This document shows, piece after piece, positions 40,947-48,824 of a stretch of 64,000 nucleotides of DNA. The notes under the pieces were generated by a model. It was not told where the DNA came from, ran no database searches, and saw only the letters and a list, made by a program, of their open reading frames with translations. The translations under genes were made by a program, and so were the position numbers. Source of the stretch: DSFO01 sp041640715. GTDB taxonomy: Archaea; Thermoproteota; Thermoprotei; Gearchaeales; Gearchaeaceae. Every line of letters begins with the position of its first letter. The first letter of the stretch is position 1. The stretch spans positions 1 to 64,000 of the forward strand of contig JBEPZU010000001.1 of the NCBI GenBank assembly GCA_041640715.1. The letters run 5' to 3'.

Positions 40947-41970
40947 AAAGCACAATGAGGCTACTTTCACTATTCAAAGCCTTAATGATATATTTCATTT
41001 TTATTTAATTTTAGAAGAAGGGGACGAACTTTACGGTTGGTCCTATAGACAAAGAAAGATTTATGATAGTGAAGGAAAATCTGAAAAAGGGGAAAGAGAA
41101 CGCGTCTATCTAGGAATAAGGGTTGAAAAGGTTTATTTCAATTCAAAGAAGGATGTGAAAGTTATAGGGAGCATAATATTCAGACCTGAATACTTTGAAG
41201 CTAGTGGTCATCATTCTTTCACGATTGGCTTAGGCGATACAGTTAAAGTTATCAAAAAAGATTGGTCTTCAGCGATCGTTCAAACAATACTCAAGAACAT
41301 CAAAGAAGAATATCCTAAATCCTTAATAATTTCTCTTGATTATGGGAGTATAGCTATAGCGAAGCTTGACCAAAATGGGATGAGTATTTTGTTTTCCGAA
41401 GAAGAAAATATCGGAGGTAAAAGAGATAGCAGCATGAGAGATGAAACATTTAACCGTTTCATCCAAAAATGCACAAATATATCTAAAAAATTCATCTCCG
41501 AAATTTCCCCCGAGTTGGTAATACTTTATAGCCCTTCCAATCTTAAAGACATCCTTTATGAAAATCTAAAGGAGGATTTCGAGAAAATATTCAGAGTAAG
41601 AGGTTCGATAGGAGGCCTAGAGGGAATATATGAATCGTTGAGAAATGAAGATTCCCTTAAGATATTGAGTCTTCACGGTCATGATGAAACTGCATCTCTA
41701 GAACATTTATTAAGTAAGCCTGAGAAAATAGCTATTGGCATGGAAGAAGTGAAGAAGGTTGTTGAACTTAGAGCAATAGATAAGCTTTTAATATCCACCA
41801 AATTATTGAAGAGTTCTGCTCAGGAAGAGTTACAAGAATTGAAAAAAATATCTGAAAAGGTTAAAAGATATGGAGGATCGATAAAGATCATCGATGAAGA
41901 AAGCGATTTTGGTAAAACAATGGAAAAGCTTGGTAACGTGTTAGCTATTTTACGCTTTAATTTATGTTAA
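40927..41970 (+). CDS. pelA: Pelota/Dom34 mRNA surveillance and ribosome rescue factor
   Basis: A 347-aa aPelota. The N-terminal Sm-like domain (about 1-125) has E-E-G-D-E-L-Y-G near residues 30-37, R-V-Y-L-G-I-R-V-E-K near 58-67 and G-H-H-S-F-T-I near 94-100; it is followed by eRF1-like central and C-terminal domains. It frees stalled ribosomes with aEF1A and ABCE1, both encoded in this window. The central G-G-Q of true release factors is absent, as expected. It is translationally coupled to dnaG. Confidence 0.93.
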   Translation: MKVSFNEKHNEATFTIQSLNDIFHFYLILEEGDELYGWSYRQRKIYDSEGKSEKGERERVYLGIRVEKVYFNSKKDVKVIGSIIFRPEYFEASGHHSFTIGLGDTVKVIKKDWSSAIVQTILKNIKEEYPKSLIISLDYGSIAIAKLDQNGMSILFSEEENIGGKRDSSMRDETFNRFIQKCTNISKKFISEISPELVILYSPSNLKDILYENLKEDFEKIFRVRGSIGGLEGIYESLRNEDSLKILSLHGHDETASLEHLLSKPEKIAIGMEEVKKVVELRAIDKLLISTKLLKSSAQEELQELKKISEKVKRYGGSIKIIDEESDFGKTMEKLGNVLAILRFNLC

Positions 41971-43176
41971 ATGTCGGTAATAGATTTATTATTAATTATT
42001 TTTTTATTTTGGTTTTTATTGTATTTTATTTTTAAACTATTACAAAGGACTTCATTAAATAAAAAATTATCTGAGAATATAGAAATACAACCCTTGTTAT
42101 TACTCTTAAAGACTAAAAGATTCAATAATTATATTATTAAAACAGGCAGAAAGAGAGTGAAAGTTTTTAATATAATAGGGGAGCTTTCGGTTGTTTATGG
42201 TGTTGCGCTAATGGCTTATGCCTTCTTCTTCTTAACGAAGAATCTCATTGTGCTTTTAATCCCTAGCGGCGATGGGCTATTTGGGGTAGCTTCTCCGGTA
42301 GTTCCCATTCTATTTGGAATAACGTTTATGCCTCCTATAGAACAGTTGATCATCATCTTGCTAGTCATAGGTATAGCCGTGATCTTCCATGAACTATTTC
42401 ATGGTTTTCTTGCTGCTTCTGGCGGGATGAAGGTGAAATCAACCGGAGCTGGCTTATTGTTTTTGATCCCAATGGCTTTCGTTGAAATAGATGATGAATC
42501 CTTGAAGAATTCTTCTTTTAAGAAAAGAACTAGGATGATAAGCGCAGGTTCTTTTATAAATTTGGTCCAAGCTATGATATTTTTCTTATTGATATTATCT
42601 TTTCCTTTCTCTATTGCTTGGGGTTATTCTTTAGAGACCAGTGGAGTTTTAATATATTCTCTCTCTGATAACTCTCCTGCTTCTCTTGCTGGTTTGGAAG
42701 TAGGAGATGCTATAATAGCCATGAACGGGACTCCTATTAAGAATTACCAAAATTTCGTCAAATATTTAGAAAATACGAAGCCCAATCAAACTTTGACGCT
42801 TACTATTGAGAGGAACCTTAAACAATTCAACGTTACGATTAAGTTAGCTGAAAGTCCCTATGTTAAGAACAGAGGGTTTGTAGGAGTATCTACGATGGAT
42901 TATAGAAGACCTATTTCTAGTATATTCCCCGCAATATTTCAATACTTCTTTTTCATCTTTTTGTTATGGGGTTTCACGGTATGCTTTAGTTTAGCCATTT
43001 TTAACATGTTACCTATTCCTTTATTCGATGGCGATAAATTCTTAGGAGAAATTTTAGGTTTCATAAAAAAGGCCAAAATTAGAATCCTCATCCATAATTC
43101 CTTAAGAATATTGGCTTTTTCGCTCTTGGTTTTAAACATATATTTCAGTTTGCTTAGATTTGGTTTTGTTGGATGA
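41971..43176 (+). CDS. Site-2-protease-type M50 membrane metalloprotease
   Basis: A 401-aa integral membrane protease. An N-terminal membrane anchor (1-24), further membrane segments, zinc motif H-E-L-F-H at residues 140-144, a PDZ domain (about 215-300, with S-P-A-S-L-A-G-L-E-V-G-D near 231-242) and the second motif N-M-L-P-I-P-L-F-D-G-D (about 346-356) supplying the third metal ligand. It cleaves membrane-bound substrates within the bilayer; the substrate is unknown. It begins immediately after the pelA stop and overlaps the next gene by 4 nt. Confidence 0.92.
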   Translation: MSVIDLLLIIFLFWFLLYFIFKLLQRTSLNKKLSENIEIQPLLLLLKTKRFNNYIIKTGRKRVKVFNIIGELSVVYGVALMAYAFFFLTKNLIVLLIPSGDGLFGVASPVVPILFGITFMPPIEQLIIILLVIGIAVIFHELFHGFLAASGGMKVKSTGAGLLFLIPMAFVEIDDESLKNSSFKKRTRMISAGSFINLVQAMIFFLLILSFPFSIAWGYSLETSGVLIYSLSDNSPASLAGLEVGDAIIAMNGTPIKNYQNFVKYLENTKPNQTLTLTIERNLKQFNVTIKLAESPYVKNRGFVGVSTMDYRRPISSIFPAIFQYFFFIFLLWGFTVCFSLAIFNMLPIPLFDGDKFLGEILGFIKKAKIRILIHNSLRILAFSLLVLNIYFSLLRFGFVG

Positions 43177-44099
43177 AATGTAGCTATTGTGATGGAGAAG
43201 TATTTTATCACAGGAGATATTCAGGGGAGAAACTCTGCAAGAAGCATTTCATAGAGACTTTCATCTCGAGAGTAGCCAAAACCATTTCTGAAAAGAAGTT
43301 ACTTTCATGGAACGATTCGATAATGGTCGCAGTTTCTGGCGGAAAGGATAGCCTAACTGCTTTACATGTTTTAAGCATAATCGAAAAAGATTTCCCTAAT
43401 GTCAAGCTTTTTGCGGTGACTATAGATGAAGGAATAAGTAATTATACGGAGTTGAGAGTTAAGCATACAGATATTCTTTGCAAAAAGCTAGGCATAGATT
43501 ACTACGTTTTCACCTATAAGGACTTCTATGGATATAGATTAGAGGAGATTGTAAAGACATCGAAAGAGAAAGGTATCAAGCTAGAACCTTGCTCTTACTG
43601 CGGCGTTTTAAGAAGAAAGCTACTGAATGTAGCAGCAAAAAAATTAAAGGCGACAAAAGTAGTTACTGGCCATAACTTGGACGATGAGGTACAAACTTTC
43701 ATGATGAATCTTATGAGAGGAGATGTGGATAGGTTGATAAGGTTTTTTGGACCTTTGGAGATTAAAGAAGGCTTTGTACCTAGGGTTAAACCTTTGAGAT
43801 ATACTTATGAAGAAGAGATAATGATTTATTCTATTTTAAATGATTTCCCTCTTTTCGAGACCGAATGTAGATTCGTGAAATTCTCAATGCGTGATTCTAT
43901 AAGGAAGCTTCTCAACGATCTTGAAGCTGAAAATCCTGGGTCTAAATACATGATGCTGAAAAGTGCAGAGAAAATGGTTGAATACTTAACTGAGATCAAC
44001 AAACCCGTAAAGCTTAATTATTGTAGAAGCTGTGGAGAACCTACTTCAGGAGAAATTTGTAGGGCTTGCTCTTTATTAGAAGAACTAGGTATTGAGTGA
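43173..44099 (+). CDS. ttuA: TtuA/Ncs6-family tRNA 2-thiolation enzyme
   Basis: A 308-aa ATP pyrophosphatase. The PP-loop V-S-G-G-K-D-S is near residues 53-59. N-terminal Cys pair C-S-Y-C (3-6) and C-terminal C-R-S-C ... C-R-A-C (about 287-302) form zinc fingers, and C-S-Y-C near 136-139 with the Cys of E-T-E-C-R near 231 are candidate Fe-S ligands. G-H-N-L-D-D-E near 166-172 is the family motif. It installs 2-thiouridine in tRNA (position 54 or 34), aiding thermostability or decoding. The SRP RNA is convergent downstream. Confidence 0.9.
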   Translation: MKCSYCDGEVFYHRRYSGEKLCKKHFIETFISRVAKTISEKKLLSWNDSIMVAVSGGKDSLTALHVLSIIEKDFPNVKLFAVTIDEGISNYTELRVKHTDILCKKLGIDYYVFTYKDFYGYRLEEIVKTSKEKGIKLEPCSYCGVLRRKLLNVAAKKLKATKVVTGHNLDDEVQTFMMNLMRGDVDRLIRFFGPLEIKEGFVPRVKPLRYTYEEEIMIYSILNDFPLFETECRFVKFSMRDSIRKLLNDLEAENPGSKYMMLKSAEKMVEYLTEINKPVKLNYCRSCGEPTSGEICRACSLLEELGIE

Positions 44100-44105
44100 T
44101 TGAAA

Positions 44106-44426
44106 GGCGGCGGTGCTCACATGTAAACATACAACAATGGGTTATGAAGCCCCACACTTCCATTCAAGCCTGTTACCTACGAACGTAGCCACTCTTCATT
44201 AGAGCCGCTCCCTTCCGGGCCTAACTCGGTTCTGAAGATTAGCCCCATTCTCCTCTCCTCCGAGAGGAGTGCGGGGCTGTGACTACCCCGTAGGGCAGGC
44301 TTTCATCACTTCCGTGTGAGTCCTCGTAACCCATTGTTGTACATTTACATGTGTTACTGGCCCTGCCATATCGACCGTTTGCAGTTAGCAAGGGAGGCCG
44401 AGCCCCTTAGCCCTACCACCGCCGCC
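44106..44426 (-). ncRNA. ffs: Signal recognition particle 7S RNA
   Basis: About 321 nt on the minus strand. The ends GGCGGCGGTG and CACCGCCGCC close helix 1. Long complementary arms (containing ACATGTAAATGTACAACAATG near the 5' side and its partner near the 3' end) form helix 5, and the universally conserved helix-8 core GGCCCGGAAGGGAGCGGC is read on the minus strand at about 44204-44221. It scaffolds SRP19 and SRP54 and targets ribosomes to SecY. A TATA-like A/T stretch lies upstream at about 44440-44455. Confidence 0.95.
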
Positions 44427-44484
44427 ATTATCTTAATCTCCTTTTTGTTATTTTAATTTTACAGATCGTTGAGAAGGAAACGCT

Positions 44485-44643
44485 CTAGCCTTGTAACCAT
44501 GGGTGGTCCTTTAACTTAAATCTCGTCCAAACTTGATTAGGAATGCTTAAGGTGGCTTTGTAGCTTTTCAGTCCAAGCTTGATTATGTATTCTATGAATA
44601 TGTTGCGTTTTGCAATTCCGCGAAGTAGCTCTCTTGAACCCAA
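44485..44643 (-). CDS. Possible 52-aa ORF with a non-ATG start
   Basis: An open minus-strand frame from a TTG at 44643 to TAG at 44485 with convincing protein-like composition: it contains G-S-R-E-L-L-R-G-I-A-K-R-N and S-I-P-N-Q-V-W-T-R-F-K, and ends W-L-Q-G. No ATG is in frame; the frame stays open back to about 44682. It lies between tRNA-Ser(GCU) and the SRP RNA, all on the same strand, with a TATA-like atataatagg near 44700. No family is recognised. It fills most of an otherwise empty 285-nt gap. Confidence 0.35.
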   Translation of the reverse strand: MGSRELLRGIAKRNIFIEYIIKLGLKSYKATLSIPNQVWTRFKLKDHPWLQG

Positions 44644-44711
44644 TCTTGTTTCAGGGTGATGTTTATATCTCTTCAGGAATCAAAAGTAAGGGATTTGGAC
44701 CTATTATATGA

Positions 44712-44795
44712 CGCCGGGAGTGGGATTTGAACCCACGAGGGGAAACCCCCACAGGCTTAGCAAGCCTGCGCCTTACCTGGCTAGGCTATCCCGGC
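44712..44795 (-). tRNA. tRNA-Ser (anticodon GCU)
   Basis: An 84-nt class II tRNA on the minus strand with acceptor GCCGGGA/TCCCGGC, anticodon arm CAGGC-TTGCTAA-GCCTG (anticodon GCT), variable arm GGGGGTTTCCCC and discriminator G. No intron. Outside the anticodon loop it equals tRNA-Ser(GGA). A TATA-like ctatattttc lies on the minus strand about 25 nt upstream, in the spacer shared with the divergent sugar kinase. Confidence 0.95.
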
Positions 44796-44824
44796 TTTAT
44801 TTCTTACAATAGAAAATATAGACT

Positions 44825-45778
44825 ATGGAAATATATAACTACGTAACTGTAGGGCTTTTATCTTATGATGAAATAATTAACGAAGGAAAAAGCTCAAAAA
44901 TTTTCGGTGGTTCTGTTTTATATGCTTCAATACAAGCTTCTTTGCTTTCCAAAAAAGCTGCCATCATATCTGCTATAGGTTCAAATGAGCTGATCAGCTT
45001 CAAGGAATTACTAAAACATTATGGTCTTTCAGCAATAGACCTCAAAGTGTATGAAGGTCCTACGCTTTCTTTCATCAATGAATATTATGAAGCAAATAAG
45101 AGAAGACAAAAAGTGAGGAACTTCAAGCCTCTAAAGATCGATCTTAAATCTTTAAGTTATTTCGAAACAGGATGCTTACATCTAGGTCCAATATTAGACG
45201 AGCTTGACTTGCATTCTTTAGAAGAGGTCGAATTAAACAGCGATTTAATAGTGTTAGATGCACAAGGTTTATGCAGAACTGTGGTAAACGAAGATGTTAA
45301 ACCAAAGAACGTAGAAGATACTCATTTTTTAAGCAGCATAGATATACTTAAATGCAACCTCGAGGAGCTTTTCTTAATATCAAAATGTAAGGACGTCGAA
45401 GAAGCTTCTCTTAAAATCCTAGAAAAAGGATGTAAGATTCTTGTAACTACCTTGGGAGAGAAGGGCAGTTTCGTGTTTTCCAAAGAAGGTTTGTTCTATT
45501 TTCCTCCTTACAAACCCAATAAAGTAGTTGATCCTACTGGTGCAGGTGATGTCTTTCTTTCTTCTTTCTCGATAAGTTTTATAGATACTAAAGAATTGAG
45601 GTTTGCAGGTCTATTCGCTTCTTCAGCATCATCGTTTGCAGTAGAAGGATTAGGCTTTTCCTCTTTAGCGAATAAAAAGACTATATTGGAAAGAATAGAA
45701 GAGCAGCGGATCAAAGAAATGAAGATGAATTTCAAGGAATTGAAAGGTATCTTGAATAAGGGTTTGGTTAATCAATAA
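44825..45778 (+). CDS. PfkB/ribokinase-family carbohydrate kinase
   Basis: A 317-aa kinase of the ribokinase fold. It has the N-terminal G-G-S-V-L-Y-A near residues 28-34 (sugar-binding), V-T-T-L-G-E-K-G-S near 213-221 and the C-terminal signature D-P-T-G-A-G-D-V-F near 239-247, whose Asp is the catalytic base and whose GAG forms the anion hole. The substrate (a sugar or nucleoside) cannot be assigned. The gene stands alone between tRNA-Ser and tRNA-Val, both on the opposite strand. Confidence 0.87.
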   Translation: MEIYNYVTVGLLSYDEIINEGKSSKIFGGSVLYASIQASLLSKKAAIISAIGSNELISFKELLKHYGLSAIDLKVYEGPTLSFINEYYEANKRRQKVRNFKPLKIDLKSLSYFETGCLHLGPILDELDLHSLEEVELNSDLIVLDAQGLCRTVVNEDVKPKNVEDTHFLSSIDILKCNLEELFLISKCKDVEEASLKILEKGCKILVTTLGEKGSFVFSKEGLFYFPPYKPNKVVDPTGAGDVFLSSFSISFIDTKELRFAGLFASSASSFAVEGLGFSSLANKKTILERIEEQRIKEMKMNFKELKGILNKGLVNQ

Positions 45779-45786
45779 TTTCTTAA

Positions 45787-45860
45787 TGGGCCGGCCCGGA
45801 TTTGAACCGGGGACCTTCGCCTCGTAAGGGCGACATCCTACCAGTCTAGACTACCGGCCC
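45787..45860 (-). tRNA. tRNA-Val (anticodon UAC)
   Basis: A 74-nt cloverleaf on the minus strand: acceptor GGGCCGG/CCGGCCC, anticodon arm TCGCC-CTTACGA-GGCGA (anticodon TAC), T-arm CCCGG-TTCAAAT-CCGGG and discriminator A. No intron. Its first 15 nt are also the last codons and stop codon of the TFE gene on the same strand. Confidence 0.95.
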
Positions 45861-46382
45861 TTTCTCTGCTTCTCTTATTATATTTTCTATTTCTTGAATT
45901 TTCTTTTTTAATTTATTTATAATATGGGTATTATCCTTAATTTCTAAAACAGAGTTACAACCTTCTATATTGCATATATAATTGTTTGTAATAGCTTCGC
46001 TTTCGAGCATTCTTATCTTATGTACAGGGCATTCGTAAAAAGTATTTTCTTCTTCGTATTTTAATCTCTGTTTAAGCTTTTTAAGTGTATTTTTAAGTCT
46101 ATCAAGGATTACTTCATTGAGTTTATTCAACTTGAAGGTAGCATTATAAATATACCAACCTGATTTCTCATCCCTTTCCTTAATGAAATCTACCAATCCT
46201 AGATTGAAAAGATCATAAAGAATTTTTCTTACAACTGTGATTTTAAGATCAGATTGCTTTGCTAACCATTCTTCGCTTACAGCCTCCTTTTCTAGCATGT
46301 AAGAAACTACGATAGCAGCCTCACGTCTTAAAAGCATAGAAATCGCCTTAAGTATGTATTCCTTTTCTTCTTTTGTTACCAT
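45846..46382 (-). CDS. tfe: Transcription factor E (TFE alpha)
   Basis: A 178-aa homologue of TFIIE-alpha, which helps open promoters with TBP and TFB. N-terminal winged helix (about 5-85, with E-A-I/V-S-E-E-W-L-A-K-like turn near 34-42 and L-Y-D-L-F-N-L-G-L-V near 56-65), coiled-coil linker, and a zinc ribbon near 113-142 that is irregular: C-P-V-H then C-N-I-E-G-C, in place of two C-x-x-C pairs. The stop codon TAG lies inside the tRNA-Val sequence on the same strand. Confidence 0.9.
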   Translation of the reverse strand: MVTKEEKEYILKAISMLLRREAAIVVSYMLEKEAVSEEWLAKQSDLKITVVRKILYDLFNLGLVDFIKERDEKSGWYIYNATFKLNKLNEVILDRLKNTLKKLKQRLKYEEENTFYECPVHKIRMLESEAITNNYICNIEGCNSVLEIKDNTHIINKLKKKIQEIENIIREAEKGPVV

Positions 46383-46407
46383 ATTGTTTTTTTAAATCAA
46401 CCTATAA

Positions 46408-46893
46408 TTATTCTATATCGATATCTACGATATCTCCTAGTGTCAATTCTGATTTGGCCGTTTTATTCAGCTTTTTTTCTTCTAAATTAACTTGTTCGAG
46501 AAGGTTAATCTTTAAAGTTTTCTCCAGCTTCTTTGCCACCTCTATAGTAGGTTTCATCTTTCCTCCTTCTATCTTTTTCACAAGCGAAAGTTTTTCACCT
46601 ATGATTGAAGCGAGCATATCCTGAGTCAATCCCATATTCTCTCTAGCCTTTTTTATCACTTGAGCAAAATCTTCTCTAATTTCAAGTTCGATTTCTTTAG
46701 CAATCGAAGGTTTATTCGATTCCTTTTTAACTTGGGGTACAATTTTTCTTAGGGTCGGCTTAGTTGGAGTTTTTACTTGAATTACTTTACCTAGTACCTT
46801 ACAATCTTCACATACCTTCATATATCTCCTTCCAATTTCGATTACAAAAGTATTTGTTACGGGTTTACCACAGATTTCGCAATACACTTCCAA
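46408..46893 (-). CDS. mbf1: MBF1-type transcription cofactor
   Basis: A 161-aa archaeal MBF1. An N-terminal zinc ribbon (C-E-I-C near residues 4-7 and C-E-D-C near 28-31), a basic linker, and a Cro-type helix-turn-helix (about 73-130) with M-G-L-T-Q-D-M-L-A near 86-94 and I-E-G-G-K-M-K-P-T near 107-115. Archaeal MBF1 is thought to act in transcription or on ribosomes. It is followed by tfe on the same strand (25 nt) and divergent from the PUA gene. Confidence 0.92.
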   Translation of the reverse strand: MEVYCEICGKPVTNTFVIEIGRRYMKVCEDCKVLGKVIQVKTPTKPTLRKIVPQVKKESNKPSIAKEIELEIREDFAQVIKKARENMGLTQDMLASIIGEKLSLVKKIEGGKMKPTIEVAKKLEKTLKINLLEQVNLEEKKLNKTAKSELTLGDIVDIDIE

Positions 46894-46928
46894 AAATCAT
46901 TAATATGATATTTATCTTTTTATAATGT

Positions 46929-47411
46929 GTGAGTTTAAATCCATATATTGCCTTGAGGAATTTGGCTAGATATCAATTTGGCATAGAAGCAGGAGATGCC
47001 TTATTCAGGCATGATCTGATCAATAGTATGAAAATCAAGTATTCTAGGAATACAGGACGAATTCGCTATGTATTCTTAATGGATAAGCCCTATCTTTCAG
47101 TTAGGACTTCAGACGGTTTTCTAACACTTTCTATTCCAGCAGCTAAGGTATTACTTGAATCTTTAAATTCTTCCGAATTTTTCGTAACTGTATACAATCA
47201 ATTCGTTAATTATATTTATAGCAAAAAGGAAGTCTTGACTAAACACATCAAGAGCGCAGATCCTAAATTAAAAAGTGGTTGCGAAGTGGTTGTGATAGAC
47301 GAAGATAGAAGACTAATAGGTGTAGGTAGAGCCATGTTAAACGGTGATGAAATGTTAGAAATTAAAAGAGGTATAGGTATTAAATTGCGTAAAGTGGTTA
47401 GAAATGTTTAG
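46929..47411 (+). CDS. PUA-domain RNA-binding protein
   Basis: A 160-aa protein with a pre-PUA-like N-terminal part and a C-terminal PUA domain (about 84-158): H-I-K-S-A-D-P-K-L-K-S-G near 104-115, V-I-D-E-D near 121-125, and V-G-R-A-M-L-N-G-D-E-M near 132-142. The start appears to be GTG 46929; ATG 46925 is out of frame. It precedes the NAC gene with an 8-nt overlap, an arrangement known in archaea, suggesting a role near the ribosome or tRNA. The exact RNA target is unknown. Confidence 0.82.
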   Translation: MSLNPYIALRNLARYQFGIEAGDALFRHDLINSMKIKYSRNTGRIRYVFLMDKPYLSVRTSDGFLTLSIPAAKVLLESLNSSEFFVTVYNQFVNYIYSKKEVLTKHIKSADPKLKSGCEVVVIDEDRRLIGVGRAMLNGDEMLEIKRGIGIKLRKVVRNV

Positions 47412-47757
47412 AAAATCTCTCAATAGGGAAACTATTAGGATGTTACAGAGAATGGGTGTTACTTTCGAAAACATCGAAGGTGTTGAAGAGGTTCATCTTA
47501 AATTTAAGGATAAGACAATAATACTCAAGAATCCTGAGGTCATGATAACTAAGGTTGGTGGTCAAAAATTATATCAAATTTCGTCTTCTGAAGAAATAGA
47601 GGAGAAACATCTACCAAGCTATGAACCTAATGAGGAAGACATTCAGTTAGTAATGCAGCAGACCAATGCGAGTAGAGAAGAAGCAATAACTGCTCTTAAG
47701 GAAACTGAAGGAGATATAGCCGCAGCTATATTGTTAGTGAAAGCTAGGAAAAGTTGA
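47404..47757 (+). CDS. nac: Nascent polypeptide-associated complex protein (NAC)
   Basis: A 117-aa archaeal NAC-alpha homologue. The NAC beta-barrel domain spans about residues 10-75 (M-L-Q-R-M-G-V near 12-18, K-D-K-T-I-I-L-K-N-P-E-V near 35-46) and a C-terminal UBA domain about 78-115 (V-M-Q-Q-T-N-A-S-R-E-E-A near 83-94). It binds emerging chains at the tunnel exit. It sits between the PUA gene and the KEOPS subunit, overlapping both. Confidence 0.95.
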   Translation: MFRKSLNRETIRMLQRMGVTFENIEGVEEVHLKFKDKTIILKNPEVMITKVGGQKLYQISSSEEIEEKHLPSYEPNEEDIQLVMQQTNASREEAITALKETEGDIAAAILLVKARKS

Positions 47758-48284
47758 AGTTCTTCTACTTAGAGAATTATGGCTCTTGGATAGGTATTTC
47801 TTCTTTTGCATTCAAAGAAGTCGATCAAAAAGAAATACTGGCTTATGTGGATAATTTAAAGAAAAAATTTGAGTTATTCCAAATCATAGATGCAGATAAA
47901 GTCTGTTCTATCATTCAAATACTAAGTAGCGTACATAGGACTTATAGGGCTTTTTCTTCTTCCCAAAACATAGCTAAGGATTTTTCTATAGAGTTTTTGA
48001 TAAGGTTAAGCGGTAAAAGGCAGATCGTCGATGCGATAAAAATGCTAGGCATAAAAGAGGATACAAAAAATGGCGTAGTAATATGTGCTGGTAAAAATTT
48101 GGAAGAAATAAAAAATATTATAACATATATTTTAGATAAATTTTCGCGCGAAGAAAATGAAAATTTTATAGAAATTTATAGTAAAGAAAAAGAAGAAATT
48201 TTAAGAAAGACTTATGAATTAAGAAGTCCTTTTATTATTAAAGAAATATTAATGAAAATTTCTTTAATAGAATTTCAAATATAA
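47754..48284 (+). CDS. cgi121: KEOPS complex subunit Cgi121
   Basis: A 176-aa protein with the Cgi121/TPRKB signature: Q-I-I-D-A-D-K-V near residues 43-50, the helix S-I-E-F-L-I-R-L-S-G-K-R-Q-I near 79-92 and A-I-K-M-L-G-I near 95-101. KEOPS makes N6-threonylcarbamoyl-adenosine at tRNA position 37; Cgi121 binds Bud32 and the tRNA 3' end. The start is TTG 47754 overlapping the nac stop. The C-terminal half is richer in Lys/Glu than usual. No other KEOPS gene is in the window. Confidence 0.8.
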   Translation: MKFFYLENYGSWIGISSFAFKEVDQKEILAYVDNLKKKFELFQIIDADKVCSIIQILSSVHRTYRAFSSSQNIAKDFSIEFLIRLSGKRQIVDAIKMLGIKEDTKNGVVICAGKNLEEIKNIITYILDKFSREENENFIEIYSKEKEEILRKTYELRSPFIIKEILMKISLIEFQI

Positions 48285-48824
48285 TTATGAAACTAATTCT
48301 TTAATAGCTTTTTGTCTAATTTTATGTAAAAAGAAAATTTGTTCCCTTTTAATTACAGAAATACCTGCGTATTCACTTAATATTTCTATTAGAATAATAT
48401 AATCGAAGTTTTCAAGGTCCACCTTTCTGTTAATACGAGAGGCTATCCTCTCAATAAGTTCTTTAGTAGATATTTGTGCATTTCGTCTTGTAATGCTGAT
48501 TCTATATTTGTATCCTTCTTCGATTTTGCTTGCTAGACTAATAGCAGCGGCTATTATTTCTTCTCGATCTAGCTTAACGATGGTTTCTATCGGTATAGCT
48601 TTCAAAATATAACGAATACTCCAAACTTTTTCAGAAGCGAATTTTATCAATTCCTCAACAGCTTTGACAGGTTCAAAGTTGGTCTTTAATAAGACGAGAC
48701 CAGGCATATTGAACTTTAATACTTCGAATTCATTATATCCTAGTCTAGATAAAATATACCATGCTTCTTGAGCGCAATCATCCTCCCTACCCTTGTAGGT
48801 GGTCAATAGTATACCTTTAGCCAT
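48285..48824 (-). CDS. THUMP-domain protein (Tan1-like)
   Basis: A 179-aa protein with a THUMP RNA-binding domain in its C-terminal two thirds: Y-R-I-S-I-T-R-R-N near residues 106-114, I-A-S-R-I-N-R-K-V-D-L near 126-136 and I-L-S-E-Y-A-G-I-S near 148-156. It has no methyltransferase or thiolase domain, so it resembles Tan1, the adaptor for tRNA N4-acetylcytidine formation at position 12. It is convergent with cgi121 and starts within the end of the upstream 110-aa gene. Confidence 0.78.
   Translation of the reverse strand: MAKGILLTTYKGREDDCAQEAWYILSRLGYNEFEVLKFNMPGLVLLKTNFEPVKAVEELIKFASEKVWSIRYILKAIPIETIVKLDREEIIAAAISLASKIEEGYKYRISITRRNAQISTKELIERIASRINRKVDLENFDYIILIEILSEYAGISVIKREQIFFLHKIRQKAIKELVS

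Noticed and set aside
44526..44587. A short direct repeat (gtccaaacttgatta / gtccaagcttgatta) and CUGA-like boxes suggesting a C/D RNA.
   Set aside because: No matching C box (RUGAUGA) or terminal stem; only two imperfect copies, so probably chance within a coding-like stretch.
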